A DNA stretch of 43,745 nucleotides from Candidatus Kapaibacterium sp. (lineage in GTDB: Bacteria; Bacteroidota; Ignavibacteria; Palsa-1295). Every line of letters starts with the position of its first letter. Within the stretch, counting starts at the first letter, position 1. Location of the stretch: assembly GCA_017882165.1 (NCBI GenBank), contig JADGPZ010000007.1:1-43745 (forward strand). Direction: 5' to 3'. Below the pieces are notes generated by a model that saw only the letters and a program-made list of their open reading frames with translations, did not search any database and had not been told where the DNA came from. Below, piece after piece: positions 14,886 through 23,596 of this stretch. Position numbers and translations under genes: made by a program.

Positions 14886-16550
14886 TCAATTCATCCTTCC
14901 CGTCAGTTCCAGTTTTTGGATCATCTGAAATGCGTCCTCTCCACTCGCAGTCATGGCGATCTCGTGGGTCGTTGTTTTGTCGATGAAAACACGCGCGATG
15001 GCTGCGAGGAATTTGAGGTGGTTTGCCCGGCCAACTTCCGGTGACAAGAACAGGACAACGATATATGCCTTTGCGTCCCGGCCAAGAGAGAGCACGCCTT
15101 GCGGTGTCAGGGCCATGACCGCATGAATGTCGGTGATCTTGTCAAATCCTGCTGAATGCGGAATGGCGATCCCCGTATCGAGGAACGTGCTCATGAGGCG
15201 TTCGCGGCGCAGGATGGTCTCCATGATTTCCGGCCGGTATGGAGCGAGCTTCGGAGTGGTCTGGATGAGGTGATCGATCAGAACCGAGATGGTCTGCTCC
15301 ACCGTCTGGACAGTCTGAAGATTGGCGAGAATGTTCTGCGGCTTAATGTAGTCCGTGAGCCGTACTCTGTGATCGAGCGGAGCAAGGGTAGAGGGAGGTG
15401 CAGCTTGACGCTCTGCCGCTTCGTCTTCGGGCTTCATGGCAACGACAAACACTCCGATTTCCCCGACCTGTTTCAGCAGCTCTCCGACGGTCGAGCGAGC
15501 GAGCGCTCGTTTCCACCACGCGCGATGGGTTGCGCCGATCACGATCTGCGTGATGCCTTCTTCCTCCGCGAACCGAGTGAGGGTTCGTGCGACGTGCTGA
15601 CCCTGCAATTGTACGACGGTCGCGCCCAGCGTGCGAGCCAGTGAGAAGGACTCATGCAATGTGCGTTCGGACTCTTCGCTGAGACTCACACCCGTACGCT
15701 CGACGAACGCCACGATCCACTTTGCGTTGATACGCCCCGCCATTCGCGAACCCTGCCGGATGAGGCGAATCGCATCGCTCGTGGCGGGGACCGCCACCAA
15801 CACTTTTTCTCCTGAATGCGCCGTGCCGGGTGTGTTCGTTTCGTGGCGCGCTTCTTTGTCCTTCTGCTCGACATCGTTGGCCATCTCGCGCAACGCAAGC
15901 TCGCGCAACATGCTGAGATTGCTGCGCGTGAAAAAGTTGGCAAGGGACTTCTCGATCCGTTCGAGCGGATAGATTTTGCCCTGCCGCATTCGCTCCTGCA
16001 GCTCATCGGGCGTGACATCCACGATAATCATTTCCCGGGCAAGGGAGAAGAATGTATCGGGGACACGCTCCTTCACTTCCACACCGGTCATCCGCTCGAC
16101 CATATCGTGGACGCTCTCCAAATGTTGGATGTTGCACGTGCTGAAGACGGCAATGCCGGCGGCCAAAATATCCTCGATGTCCTCATACCGTTTTTGATGC
16201 GAAGAGCCGGGGGCGTTGGTGTGTGCAAGTTCGTCCACAAGCACGACTTGCGGCTTGCGTGCGATCACGGCTTCGGTGTCCATCTCATGTAGCGACACTC
16301 CTCGATACTCGATGACCTTCTGCGGAATGACTTCGAGCGAGCCAATCTGCGCGATCGTGTCTGGACGCTCGTGAGGCTCTACGTATCCGACAACAACATC
16401 GACTCCGCGTGCTTTCAGGGCACTCCCATCCTGCAACATGCGGTAGGTCTTGCCGACGCCGGGCGCTGCGCCGAGATAGATGCGGAGCGGGCTTTCCTTC
16501 GCATATTTGATCTCGTGCAGGAGGTCTTCAACGGAGAGCGCGTCGGTCAT
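14886..16550 (-). CDS. KdpD sensor half fused to a PTS EIIA (type 2) domain
   Basis: Residues 1-230 are the KdpD N-terminal sensor with Walker A GAAPGVGKT (27-35) and VVLVDELAHTNAPGS (102-116). Residues about 249-372 are a universal-stress-protein-like domain (KVLVAVPATSDA, IVIGATHRAWWKR). Instead of the usual four membrane helices and kinase, residues about 395-550 form a PTS EIIA type-2 domain with TGIAIPHS (phosphorylatable His465) and FLSPEVGRANHLKFLAAIAR. It is the last gene of the kdp operon, nine bases after kdpC. The kinase function is presumably supplied by the separate histidine kinase at 21152-22453. In E. coli the EIIA-Ntr protein binds KdpD, so the fusion probably links potassium uptake with PTS state. 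Confidence 0.85.
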   Translation of the reverse strand: MTDALSVEDLLHEIKYAKESPLRIYLGAAPGVGKTYRMLQDGSALKARGVDVVVGYVEPHERPDTIAQIGSLEVIPQKVIEYRGVSLHEMDTEAVIARKPQVVLVDELAHTNAPGSSHQKRYEDIEDILAAGIAVFSTCNIQHLESVHDMVERMTGVEVKERVPDTFFSLAREMIIVDVTPDELQERMRQGKIYPLERIEKSLANFFTRSNLSMLRELALREMANDVEQKDKEARHETNTPGTAHSGEKVLVAVPATSDAIRLIRQGSRMAGRINAKWIVAFVERTGVSLSEESERTLHESFSLARTLGATVVQLQGQHVARTLTRFAEEEGITQIVIGATHRAWWKRALARSTVGELLKQVGEIGVFVVAMKPEDEAAERQAAPPSTLAPLDHRVRLTDYIKPQNILANLQTVQTVEQTISVLIDHLIQTTPKLAPYRPEIMETILRRERLMSTFLDTGIAIPHSAGFDKITDIHAVMALTPQGVLSLGRDAKAYIVVLFLSPEVGRANHLKFLAAIARVFIDKTTTHEIAMTASGEDAFQMIQKLELTGRMN

Positions 16551-16559
16551 ATCATGCGA

Positions 16560-17153
16560 TCACGGATGTTTAAGACGATCGAGCAGCGCAAGGTTGAGTT
16601 CGAGTACATTAACACGTGGCTCCCCGAGGAAGCCCAGATCGCGGCCCTTCACATGCTGTTGAACAAGCGATCGCACACTATCAATCGGCAGTCCGGTCGT
16701 TCTGGAAATCACGTTGGCTTGCAACATGGCGTTTGCCACGCTGATGTCGGGATCAAGCCCGGAGGCCGATGCGGTCAGCATGTCGGCGGGAAGCGCGCCG
16801 CCAGCGCCCACGCTTGGCGTCAACTCGGGATAGAGTTTGCAAAGCGAGTCCCGATCGTGGGCAATCCGGTCCATCAATGCTTTGCTGGTCGGACCAAGAT
16901 TCGATCCGCCAGATGACATTCCGTCGTAGCCTGTGCCCGCCGCCGACGGCCGGCCATGAAAGAACGTTGGCGAACCGAACGATTGTCCGATCAAAGATGA
17001 GCCGATGACTTTGCCGTCGCGCTCGATGAGGCTTCCGTTGGCTTGACTCGGAAAGACTACCTGCGAGATCGCGGTCATGGCAAGCGGGTAGACAATGCCC
17101 AGGAGCACCGTGAGCACGACCGTCATGATGAGTGAAGTAATAATCGTTTTCAT
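16560..17153 (-). CDS. kdpC: KdpC, potassium-transporting ATPase chain C
   Basis: A 197-residue protein with one N-terminal membrane helix (LIMTVVLTVLLGIVYPLAMTAISQVVFP), then GSSLIGQSFGSPTFFHGRPSAAG, LGPTSKAL and the conserved LTASASGLDPDISVANAMLQ and V-region LGFLGEPRVNVLELNLAL. KdpC is the small accessory subunit of the high-affinity K+-importing P-type ATPase. The segment PSVGAGG between the two conserved halves is encoded by a 19-bp palindromic repeat, placed where the family is variable. It sits between kdpB and the sensor fusion in the expected F-A-B-C-D order. Confidence 0.95.
   Translation of the reverse strand: MKTIITSLIMTVVLTVLLGIVYPLAMTAISQVVFPSQANGSLIERDGKVIGSSLIGQSFGSPTFFHGRPSAAGTGYDGMSSGGSNLGPTSKALMDRIAHDRDSLCKLYPELTPSVGAGGALPADMLTASASGLDPDISVANAMLQANVISRTTGLPIDSVRSLVQQHVKGRDLGFLGEPRVNVLELNLALLDRLKHP
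16800..16818 (-). repeat. 19-bp palindromic repeat, copy 4 (inside kdpC)
   Basis: An exact copy on the minus strand, read as (T)PSVGAG, the same frame as copy 1. It lies in a poorly conserved loop of KdpC, so insertion would be tolerated. Confidence 0.75.
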
Positions 17154-17159
17154 ATCGTA

Positions 17160-19238
17160 TTAGAATCCAAAAGCTGAAACCACAAGATCGATTGCCTTGA
17201 TACCGATGAAGGGAATGATCACTCCACCGACGCCATAGACGAGAATATTCCTTCGCAGCACCGCCGCCGCGCCTAATGGGCGGTACTTGATGCCTTTGAG
17301 CGCAAGGGGTATGAGTGCAACGATGATCAGCGCATTAAAAATGACGGCGGACAGAATCGCGCTTTGCGGCGAGTGGAGACCCATGATGTTCAATGCCGCC
17401 AGCTCCGGGAATGCCGCCATGAACATGGCCGGAATGATCGCGAAATACTTGGCGACATCGTTGGCGATGCTGAAGGTCGTCAGCGCGCCACGCGTCATGA
17501 GAAGCTGCTTGCCAATCTCAACCACCTCGATCAACTTTGTCGGGTTGCTATCGAGATCGACCATGTTCGCCGCTTCCTTCGCGGCCATCGTGCCGGTGTT
17601 CATTGCAACGCCGACATCAGCTTGGGCGAGTGCGGGCGCATCGTTCGTGCCATCGCCGGTCATTGCGACGAGTTTACCCATTGCCTGCTCCTTGCGGATC
17701 AGCGCCATCTTTGCTTCCGGAGTTGCTTCGGCAAGGAAATCATCGACTCCGGCTTCCTCGGCAATCGCCCGCGCCGTTAGCGGGTTGTCGCCAGTAATCA
17801 TCACGGTCTTGATCCCCATCGCGCGCAATTGTTCGAAGCGCTCGCGCATTCCGGGTTTTACAATATCTTTAAGGTGGATCACACCGAGCACTCGCCCATC
17901 CTGGGCAACAGCCAGAGGTGTGCCACCCGATTTCGCAATTCGCTCGACTTGTGCTGTGACTTCAGGGGGCATGCCACCCGGACCAGCCAGTCTGGCGATA
18001 GCATCAACCGCCCCCTTGCGAATCGCGCTTCCGCCCATATCAACGCCGCTCATGCGTGTGTGTGCGGAAAATGGGATGAAGGTCTTCGCGGCGGAGAGCA
18101 GTTCGAATGGGAGATCCCTCGTGATCTGTTCGGCAAGCGCGACGATACTCCTTCCTTCGGGTGTCTCATCGCTAAGACTGGAAAGATGCGCCGTCTGCGC
18201 CAACGCTTCGATTGTCACGCCCGGCGCAGGCAGAAACTCCGTCGCCATGCGATTGCCGATGGTGATCGTGCCCGTCTTATCGAGCAGGAGCGTGCTCACA
18301 TCGCCCGCGGCTTCGACGGCGCGGCCCGACATTGCGAGAACATTGCGTTGCAATACGCGGTCGATGCCTGCAATACCGATCGCCGAAAGAAGGCCGCCGA
18401 TGGTCGTCGGAATAAGACAGATCAACAGCGAGACCATCACGACGATCGAAACCGGACTTGCAAGGTAGGTCGCGAAGGACTGCAATGCGACCAATGCGAC
18501 GACGAAGATGATCGTCATGCCCGAGAGGAGGATCGTTAGTGCGATTTCATTCGGAGTCTTTTGCCGCGAAGCGCCTTCGACGAGCCCGATCATTCGGTCG
18601 ATGAAGGTCTCGCCAGGATTCGATGTGATCTTCACCTTGAGCCAATCGGAGATGATGCGCGTGCCGCCTGTCACCGCCGAGCGATCGCCACCGCTCTCGC
18701 GGATGACAGGAGCAGACTCGCCGGTAATCGCCGACTCGTCGATCGAGGCAACCCCTTCGACCGCATCTCCATCACCAGGAATGATGTCTCCCGCCTCAAT
18801 AAGCACGATGTCGCCCTTCCGGAGCATCGTTGCGTTGACCTGAGTGAACTGAACGCCCTTGCCAACGGTATCGCCAGTCACGCGCTTGGCCATGGTCTCG
18901 GTCTTCGTCTTGCGAAGGGCATCGGCCTGTGCCTTACCGCGGCCTTCGGCCATGGCTTCGGCGAACGTCGCAAAGAGGACCGTGAACCAGAGCCACGCGG
19001 AGATGAGGCCGGAGAATACGGCATCACCCGATGAGAAACCAGTAAGCTCGCGCACCCATGATGCGGTGGTCAGCACGGCTCCGATTTCGACGACGAACAT
19101 GACCGGGCTCTTCCACAATAGTCGTGGATCGAGTTTCTTTATCGAATCGACGAGCGCGCGTTTGACGATCGCCGGATCGAACAGACTCTTCTGTTTGTGT
19201 ACTTCGTGTTTTGACATAGTGCTTGGAGTTCGGATCAA
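17160..19238 (-). CDS. kdpB: KdpB, potassium-transporting P-type ATPase catalytic subunit
   Basis: At 692 residues this is full length. The order is N-terminal membrane helices, actuator loop with [17 protein letters not shown], phosphorylation site [10 protein letters not shown], nucleotide-binding domain, [25 protein letters not shown], hinge [21 protein letters not shown] and C-terminal helices. KdpB hydrolyses ATP to drive K+ movement through KdpA. It is six bases upstream of kdpC, and its coding start abuts the kdpA stop, so the operon is tightly packed. Nothing in it looks damaged. Confidence 0.97.
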   Translation of the reverse strand: MIRTPSTMSKHEVHKQKSLFDPAIVKRALVDSIKKLDPRLLWKSPVMFVVEIGAVLTTASWVRELTGFSSGDAVFSGLISAWLWFTVLFATFAEAMAEGRGKAQADALRKTKTETMAKRVTGDTVGKGVQFTQVNATMLRKGDIVLIEAGDIIPGDGDAVEGVASIDESAITGESAPVIRESGGDRSAVTGGTRIISDWLKVKITSNPGETFIDRMIGLVEGASRQKTPNEIALTILLSGMTIIFVVALVALQSFATYLASPVSIVVMVSLLICLIPTTIGGLLSAIGIAGIDRVLQRNVLAMSGRAVEAAGDVSTLLLDKTGTITIGNRMATEFLPAPGVTIEALAQTAHLSSLSDETPEGRSIVALAEQITRDLPFELLSAAKTFIPFSAHTRMSGVDMGGSAIRKGAVDAIARLAGPGGMPPEVTAQVERIAKSGGTPLAVAQDGRVLGVIHLKDIVKPGMRERFEQLRAMGIKTVMITGDNPLTARAIAEEAGVDDFLAEATPEAKMALIRKEQAMGKLVAMTGDGTNDAPALAQADVGVAMNTGTMAAKEAANMVDLDSNPTKLIEVVEIGKQLLMTRGALTTFSIANDVAKYFAIIPAMFMAAFPELAALNIMGLHSPQSAILSAVIFNALIIVALIPLALKGIKYRPLGAAAVLRRNILVYGVGGVIIPFIGIKAIDLVVSAFGF

Positions 19239-20966
19239 TTAGAAGAGTTTGCCAGCTTGCATGAGCAGGTGTTCGAGGATCGGCCCGAGCGAGAGCGCGG
19301 GGAAGAACGTGAGTCCTCCGACAATGAGGATCACCATCACCAGCAGCGTTCCAAAGAGCGGTGTATTCGTAAGGAACGTACCGTGCGAGACTGGCACTGC
19401 CGTCTTCTTCGCCATGCTTCCTGCAACGGCCAGCATCGGCACGATCACAAAGAAGCGCCCGAAGAGCATTGCAAAGCCGAGCGTCACGTTGAAGAATGGC
19501 GTGTTCGCACTTAAACCTGCAAACGCAGAGCCGTTGTTGGCGGTCGCCGATGTGAATGCGTAGAGGATTTCCGTTAGCCCGTGCGGGCCAGTGTTCGCCA
19601 GACTCTTCAGCGCGTCAGGCCTCACAACCGCCCATGCCGTGAAGCCGAGCATGCAGAAGACGAGCGAGAGCAGTGCAAGCATCGCGAGCTTGACCTCCTT
19701 CGACTCGATCTTCTTCCCGAGATATTCTGGCGTGCGGCCTACCATGAGCCCCGCGATGAACACCGAAATTAACACGAAGACGAACATGCCATAGAGCCCC
19801 GAGCCAACGCCGCCGAAGATCACCTCTCCCAACATCATATTGAAGAGTGGGACCATACCACCAATTGGGGTGAAGCTATCGTGCATTCCGTTAACCGCGC
19901 CGCAGGAGGCATCCGTGGTCACTGTGGCGAAGAGCGCACTCTGCGTGATTCCAAAGCGAACCTCCTTGCCCTCCATGTTACCGCCCGATTGTGTCTCGGT
20001 CGCGGCGCGCTCGATGCCCGCTTTTTCAAGAATCGGGTTGCCGGATTGCTCGGACATATAGCACGTTACAAGCCCCGCGAGGAAGAGGAACATCATCGCG
20101 CCCCAGATCGCCCAGCCCTGCCGTTGGTCCTTTGCCATACGCCCAAACATATACGTCAGACCTGATCCAATCGAGAAGATGAGAAGAACCTGGATGAAGC
20201 TCGTCCATGCCGCTGGGTTCTCGAACGGGTGGGCGGAATTGGCATTGAAGAAGCCGCCGCCGTTCGTCCCGAGCATCTTAATCACTTCCTGGGAGGCGAC
20301 GGGTCCCATCGGGATGATTTGCTTCGCACCTTCGAGCGTGATTGCCGTGACATAGGGCGATAGATTCTGGACCATGCCGCCAGCAACGAAAATCAATCCG
20401 ACCACGATGGAGATCGGCAGAAGCACGTAAAGCGTGGCCCGTACGAGATCGACCCAAAAGTTGCCAAGAGTCTGGGCCGAGGAGCGCACGAGTCCGCGTG
20501 TGACAGCAACGGCGATGGCAATTCCCGTAGCAGCCGACACGAAATTGTGGAAGGCAAGACCAGCCATCTGGGTGAAATAGCTCATCGTCGATTCGCCGCT
20601 GTACGCCTGCCAGTTCGTGTTGGTCACGAAGCTGACTGCCGTATTGAAGCTCAAATCGGGCGCGACCGCTCCGAGCCCTTGCGGGTTCCACGGGAGAATG
20701 TCCTGCAAGCGCATGATCCCATAGAGGACGATGGCGCCCACGACGCTGAACATCAGCATTGCCATGGAATACGTGGTCCACTTCATTTCGGCGTTGGGTT
20801 TAACCCCGCAGAGCCGGTAGATCAGTCGTTCGAGCGGTCCGACGACCGGAGTAAGGAAATTCCGCTCGTTGCTAAACACTCGAGTGAGGAAGATGCCCAG
20901 CGGTTTCGTCACGAGGACGAGAGCGAGCACGAAGGCCAGCAATTGTATGATACCGTTCGTTGTCAT
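19239..20966 (-). CDS. kdpA: KdpA, potassium-binding and channel subunit
   Basis: A 575-residue polytopic membrane protein with the four selectivity-filter-like regions of the SKT superfamily: [48 protein letters not shown] and [13 protein letters not shown]. The N-terminal [14 protein letters not shown] and C-terminal helices are complete. It binds K+ at low concentrations and passes it inward for KdpB-driven uptake. It lies nine bases downstream of kdpF. Confidence 0.97.
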   Translation of the reverse strand: MTTNGIIQLLAFVLALVLVTKPLGIFLTRVFSNERNFLTPVVGPLERLIYRLCGVKPNAEMKWTTYSMAMLMFSVVGAIVLYGIMRLQDILPWNPQGLGAVAPDLSFNTAVSFVTNTNWQAYSGESTMSYFTQMAGLAFHNFVSAATGIAIAVAVTRGLVRSSAQTLGNFWVDLVRATLYVLLPISIVVGLIFVAGGMVQNLSPYVTAITLEGAKQIIPMGPVASQEVIKMLGTNGGGFFNANSAHPFENPAAWTSFIQVLLIFSIGSGLTYMFGRMAKDQRQGWAIWGAMMFLFLAGLVTCYMSEQSGNPILEKAGIERAATETQSGGNMEGKEVRFGITQSALFATVTTDASCGAVNGMHDSFTPIGGMVPLFNMMLGEVIFGGVGSGLYGMFVFVLISVFIAGLMVGRTPEYLGKKIESKEVKLAMLALLSLVFCMLGFTAWAVVRPDALKSLANTGPHGLTEILYAFTSATANNGSAFAGLSANTPFFNVTLGFAMLFGRFFVIVPMLAVAGSMAKKTAVPVSHGTFLTNTPLFGTLLVMVILIVGGLTFFPALSLGPILEHLLMQAGKLF

Positions 20967-20975
20967 CGGTCGTAG

Positions 20976-21059
20976 TTAGAATTTCTCAGGATAGAGGAGC
21001 GCGAACATGAGGTACGCGATCACCCCGAGCACGAGGATTAGGAGAATTGGTCCGAACAT
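20976..21059 (-). CDS. kdpF: KdpF, 27-residue membrane peptide of the Kdp ATPase
   Basis: The ATG at 21059 opens MFGPILLILVLGVIAYLMFA and the peptide ends ALLYPEKF. One helix followed by a short 'LxxPEKF' tail is the KdpF pattern. KdpF stabilises the KdpABC complex in the membrane. It lies directly upstream of kdpA and 12 bases after another tiny membrane gene. Confidence 0.9.
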   Translation of the reverse strand: MFGPILLILVLGVIAYLMFALLYPEKF

Positions 21060-21071
21060 GATGGTGTGTGC

Positions 21072-21155
21072 TTAAATCTTTTCGCAGTAGGCCTGAAACG
21101 CGATAGCGATCAAGAAGAAGACTGCGATGATGCCAATGAATAAGATGTCGTTCAT
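21072..21155 (-). CDS. Second 27-residue membrane peptide upstream of kdpF
   Basis: Starting at 21155, with its ATG overlapping the TGA of the histidine kinase gene, it encodes MNDILFIGIIAVFFLIAIAF and ends QAYCEKI. It is a single helix with a Cys-Glu-Lys tail. The 'AxxxCExL/I' ending resembles short peptides sometimes found before kdpF in other bacteria, but no name is assigned here. Coupling to the kinase and position in the operon support translation. Confidence 0.65.
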   Translation of the reverse strand: MNDILFIGIIAVFFLIAIAFQAYCEKI

Positions 21156-22453
21156 GCTGAATGCTTGTTAAGAGGCAATGCAATTGTGAAAGTCGAGCCG
21201 TGTTCCATCGACGATCCATCGTCAACCGTGCTGGTTGCCCAAATGCGGCCGCCGTGCGCCTGCACGATCTCGCGGGCAATGGCGAGGCCAAGCCCCGAGC
21301 CGGAGCCGATCCCCATCGCGCCTTCTTCCACCTGTGCAAACTTGTCGAAAATGCGCCCGAGGTCTTTCTCGGCGATTCCCTTTCCACGATCGGTCACCGA
21401 TAGCCACACTTCGCGTTCGATCAGACTCGCCCTCGCCTCGATGGAAATGCCAGGCGGCGAATAGCGGATCGCGTTCGAAAGCAAATTCGTAATCGCCCAT
21501 GCCATCTTGTTCGGGTCCACGGAAAGCTCCGGCACATCGGGCATCACGGCGATGTCGATGCCGACGTTTGCGCGATCCGCCCGCATGGCAATCGGCAGAA
21601 TGGCACTCTCGAACAGGGCCTCGACATCAATGGGCGAGCGATGCAGTTCTAACGAGCCGGTCTCGAGCTTCGCGAGATCGAGCAATTCGCGTACAAGATT
21701 GAGCAGCCGGTCGGACTCGGATTGAATGCTGGTAAGCATGTCGGCCTGCTTTGCGCTCAGTGGTCCGGCAATCCCATCGCGGAGCAGCGCGCTTGTCGTC
21801 TTGATCGAACTAAGAGGATTCTTCAGTTCGTGGGCCGCCGTGGCAACGAAGTTGCTCTTGGCGCGGTCCAGCTCCTGAAACTCGGCAAGACTCCTGCGCG
21901 ATACGGCAACCGCGAGCAGGATCGAGATACTAACGAGCAATCCAGTGATAACGAGCGTAGAGGTCCGCGCGACATTCGCTTGCTCGATCATTGCGTCCGA
22001 CCGTGCAAACATGGCGCGCTCGTTCAAGCCGAGCATTCGCTCGAGAGCGTGGATTACCTCTGACCCGCTGGACGATATTTCGCCCGACGAACCGGAGATC
22101 AGAGCCATAGAGAATGTTTTGTAAGCCGCATCGATCGCGCGAGCGGTTTCCAGCTCACCCGTCTCCGTAATATTGTGAAACTCCAGGTCGAGCGCCTTGC
22201 GGAATCGGACGTCGGCATTCTGAAACGCGATCGAGCCTGGTGCAACACGCAGCAGGGCATCTTCGGCCTGCTCCATCGTGTGTGCGTATTGAATGCTGCG
22301 GTAATTCGCAATGAATACGTTCTCTGCCACGCGGCCCAGCGATGTGATGCTGTAATACGACCATCCCGCGATGAGAAGCGTAAGGAAAATAACGAGCGAG
22401 AAGCCCGTGAGAATCCGGATGCGGAGACCTCGTTCAAGGATGCGGTTGGCCAT
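21152..22453 (-). CDS. Membrane sensor histidine kinase of the Kdp cluster
   Basis: From the ATG at 22453 (MANRILERGLRIRILTGFSL) the protein has a first membrane helix, an extracytoplasmic loop of about 130 residues, a second helix (TSTLVITGLLVSISILLAVAVS), the phosphoacceptor block FVATAAHELKNPLSSIKTTSALL (His208 from this start), and the ATPase blocks LLSNAIRYSP, DRGKGIAEKDLGRIFDKF and GSGLGLAIAREIVQAHGG. It is not a KdpD fusion; the KdpD sensor part is encoded separately at the end of the operon. The frame stays open to an ATG at 22690; that extra 79-residue part looks codon-like but matches nothing known, so the long start remains possible. It probably pairs with the NtrC-type regulator at 23597. 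Confidence 0.85.
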   Translation of the reverse strand: MANRILERGLRIRILTGFSLVIFLTLLIAGWSYYSITSLGRVAENVFIANYRSIQYAHTMEQAEDALLRVAPGSIAFQNADVRFRKALDLEFHNITETGELETARAIDAAYKTFSMALISGSSGEISSSGSEVIHALERMLGLNERAMFARSDAMIEQANVARTSTLVITGLLVSISILLAVAVSRRSLAEFQELDRAKSNFVATAAHELKNPLSSIKTTSALLRDGIAGPLSAKQADMLTSIQSESDRLLNLVRELLDLAKLETGSLELHRSPIDVEALFESAILPIAMRADRANVGIDIAVMPDVPELSVDPNKMAWAITNLLSNAIRYSPPGISIEARASLIEREVWLSVTDRGKGIAEKDLGRIFDKFAQVEEGAMGIGSGSGLGLAIAREIVQAHGGRIWATSTVDDGSSMEHGSTFTIALPLNKHSA

Positions 22454-22690
22454 GGGTCGTTTTGGATTATCTCCAAAACTACGGTACTCGCCAATGACTT
22501 GCGCCGGATGGCCGGTTACGAGAACGTCGTCACTTCCACCAACCCACCGCGCGGAGCGCGAGAACGCGGGTTGCTCGCGCATTTCCCGTATGCGCTGCTC
22601 AACAACAGCACGGTCAACCCATCCACGCACCAAGAGGGATGGGGCGAAGATGCTGCCATAGAAGGCTCCGTTGAGAGTGGCCGAGCTCAT

Positions 22691-22736
22691 CTGAAAATCA
22701 ACTAAAAAGTATACTGAAAATCAACTAAAAGGTATA
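22691..22736 (-). repeat. Tandem 23-bp duplication at the end of the outer-membrane gene
   Basis: Two 23-bp units (22691-22713 and 22714-22736) differ by one base. The second contains the gene's last codons and stop (TAG at 22725-22727); the first repeats the same end just downstream. A local slippage or duplication event is the simplest reading. Confidence 0.75.
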
Positions 22737-23420
22737 CCCCACTTCAAATAGATAGCTGTCGCCATCCCGCGAGACGTTCGAAATCTGATAGGCGGGATAG
22801 AATATCCACGTGCCAAACGGATTGACGAATAGGCCAGGTGTGATATAACCAAGGCCGTTCTTGCCGGAGTATCCATCGACGGCGGCAGTCAGCCATCCAT
22901 TAATGGCAAACTCGACGCCGCCGAGCACGCCTATTTCAGTCTCACCTGTGCCCGTGACGGCTTGTGTCGCGGCATACACGCCTCCGCTGAGACGCAATGT
23001 TCCCATCAGCTTATATCCCGTCATCACATACCCGAAGGCGCCAACATCGCGGCCCGACGTGAGCGGGAGATAGACATGGGCACCTTCCGTCAGTGTCCAC
23101 GGGCCAGTGGTGTCAAGTGATTGCCCGTGTTTGAGTGTGAACATGGCGGTCCAGAGCTTGTCGCCTTCATTGATGTATCCGGGAAGGTTTAGACCACCCT
23201 CCAAATTATAGCCAAGTCCGACGACGACGCGTGGAGTTATTGCCACATACTTCGGATCGCTCAGACGGAATGGCCCATCCAGCTCCCCGTAGACTGCGCC
23301 CGGCGCAAGCACGTCCTGGCTCGGCACGTTGAAGACCGTCTCCTGAGCGGTTGCCCGCTGCGGAGGGATGACAATGCCAGCAACGAAAAATGCGATCCCA
23401 AAAACAAATAGAGTTTTCAT
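22725..23420 (-). CDS. Outer-membrane beta-barrel-like protein in the Kdp cluster
   Basis: The start at 23420 gives MKTLFVFGIAFFVAGIVIPPQRATAQ, a signal peptide, and the mature protein is about 205 residues of alternating beta strands (VVVGLGYNLEGGLNLP, GAFGYVMTGYKLMGTLRLSGGVYAAT, GVLGGVEFAINGWLTAAVDGY) with a C-terminal aromatic residue (FEVGYTF), as in outer-membrane barrels. It lies between the response regulator and the kinase. Porin-like genes accompany kdp operons in some Bacteroidota; a role in letting K+ reach the inner membrane is inference. Confidence 0.7.
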   Translation of the reverse strand: MKTLFVFGIAFFVAGIVIPPQRATAQETVFNVPSQDVLAPGAVYGELDGPFRLSDPKYVAITPRVVVGLGYNLEGGLNLPGYINEGDKLWTAMFTLKHGQSLDTTGPWTLTEGAHVYLPLTSGRDVGAFGYVMTGYKLMGTLRLSGGVYAATQAVTGTGETEIGVLGGVEFAINGWLTAAVDGYSGKNGLGYITPGLFVNPFGTWIFYPAYQISNVSRDGDSYLFEVGYTF

Positions 23421-23596
23421 AAGTGTATTCACTCGTCTTTCTCGCGAGTATCCACTCTCTATTGAAGAACCGTGCCGATCTATGAAACTTGCGAAATCTA
23501 TGCGGAATCTCGAACAGGACCAAATAGTATCATAGCGATTCGACATGGCGAGGCATAGCGTTTCGCTACGGTGATCGTGGGCGCGAGTCAGGAGCC

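Noticed and set aside
23462-23480. Sigma54-like promoter (CGGCACG-N4-TTCAA) on the minus strand before the outer-membrane gene
   Set aside because: The -24 half is close, but the essential GC of the -12 element is missing.
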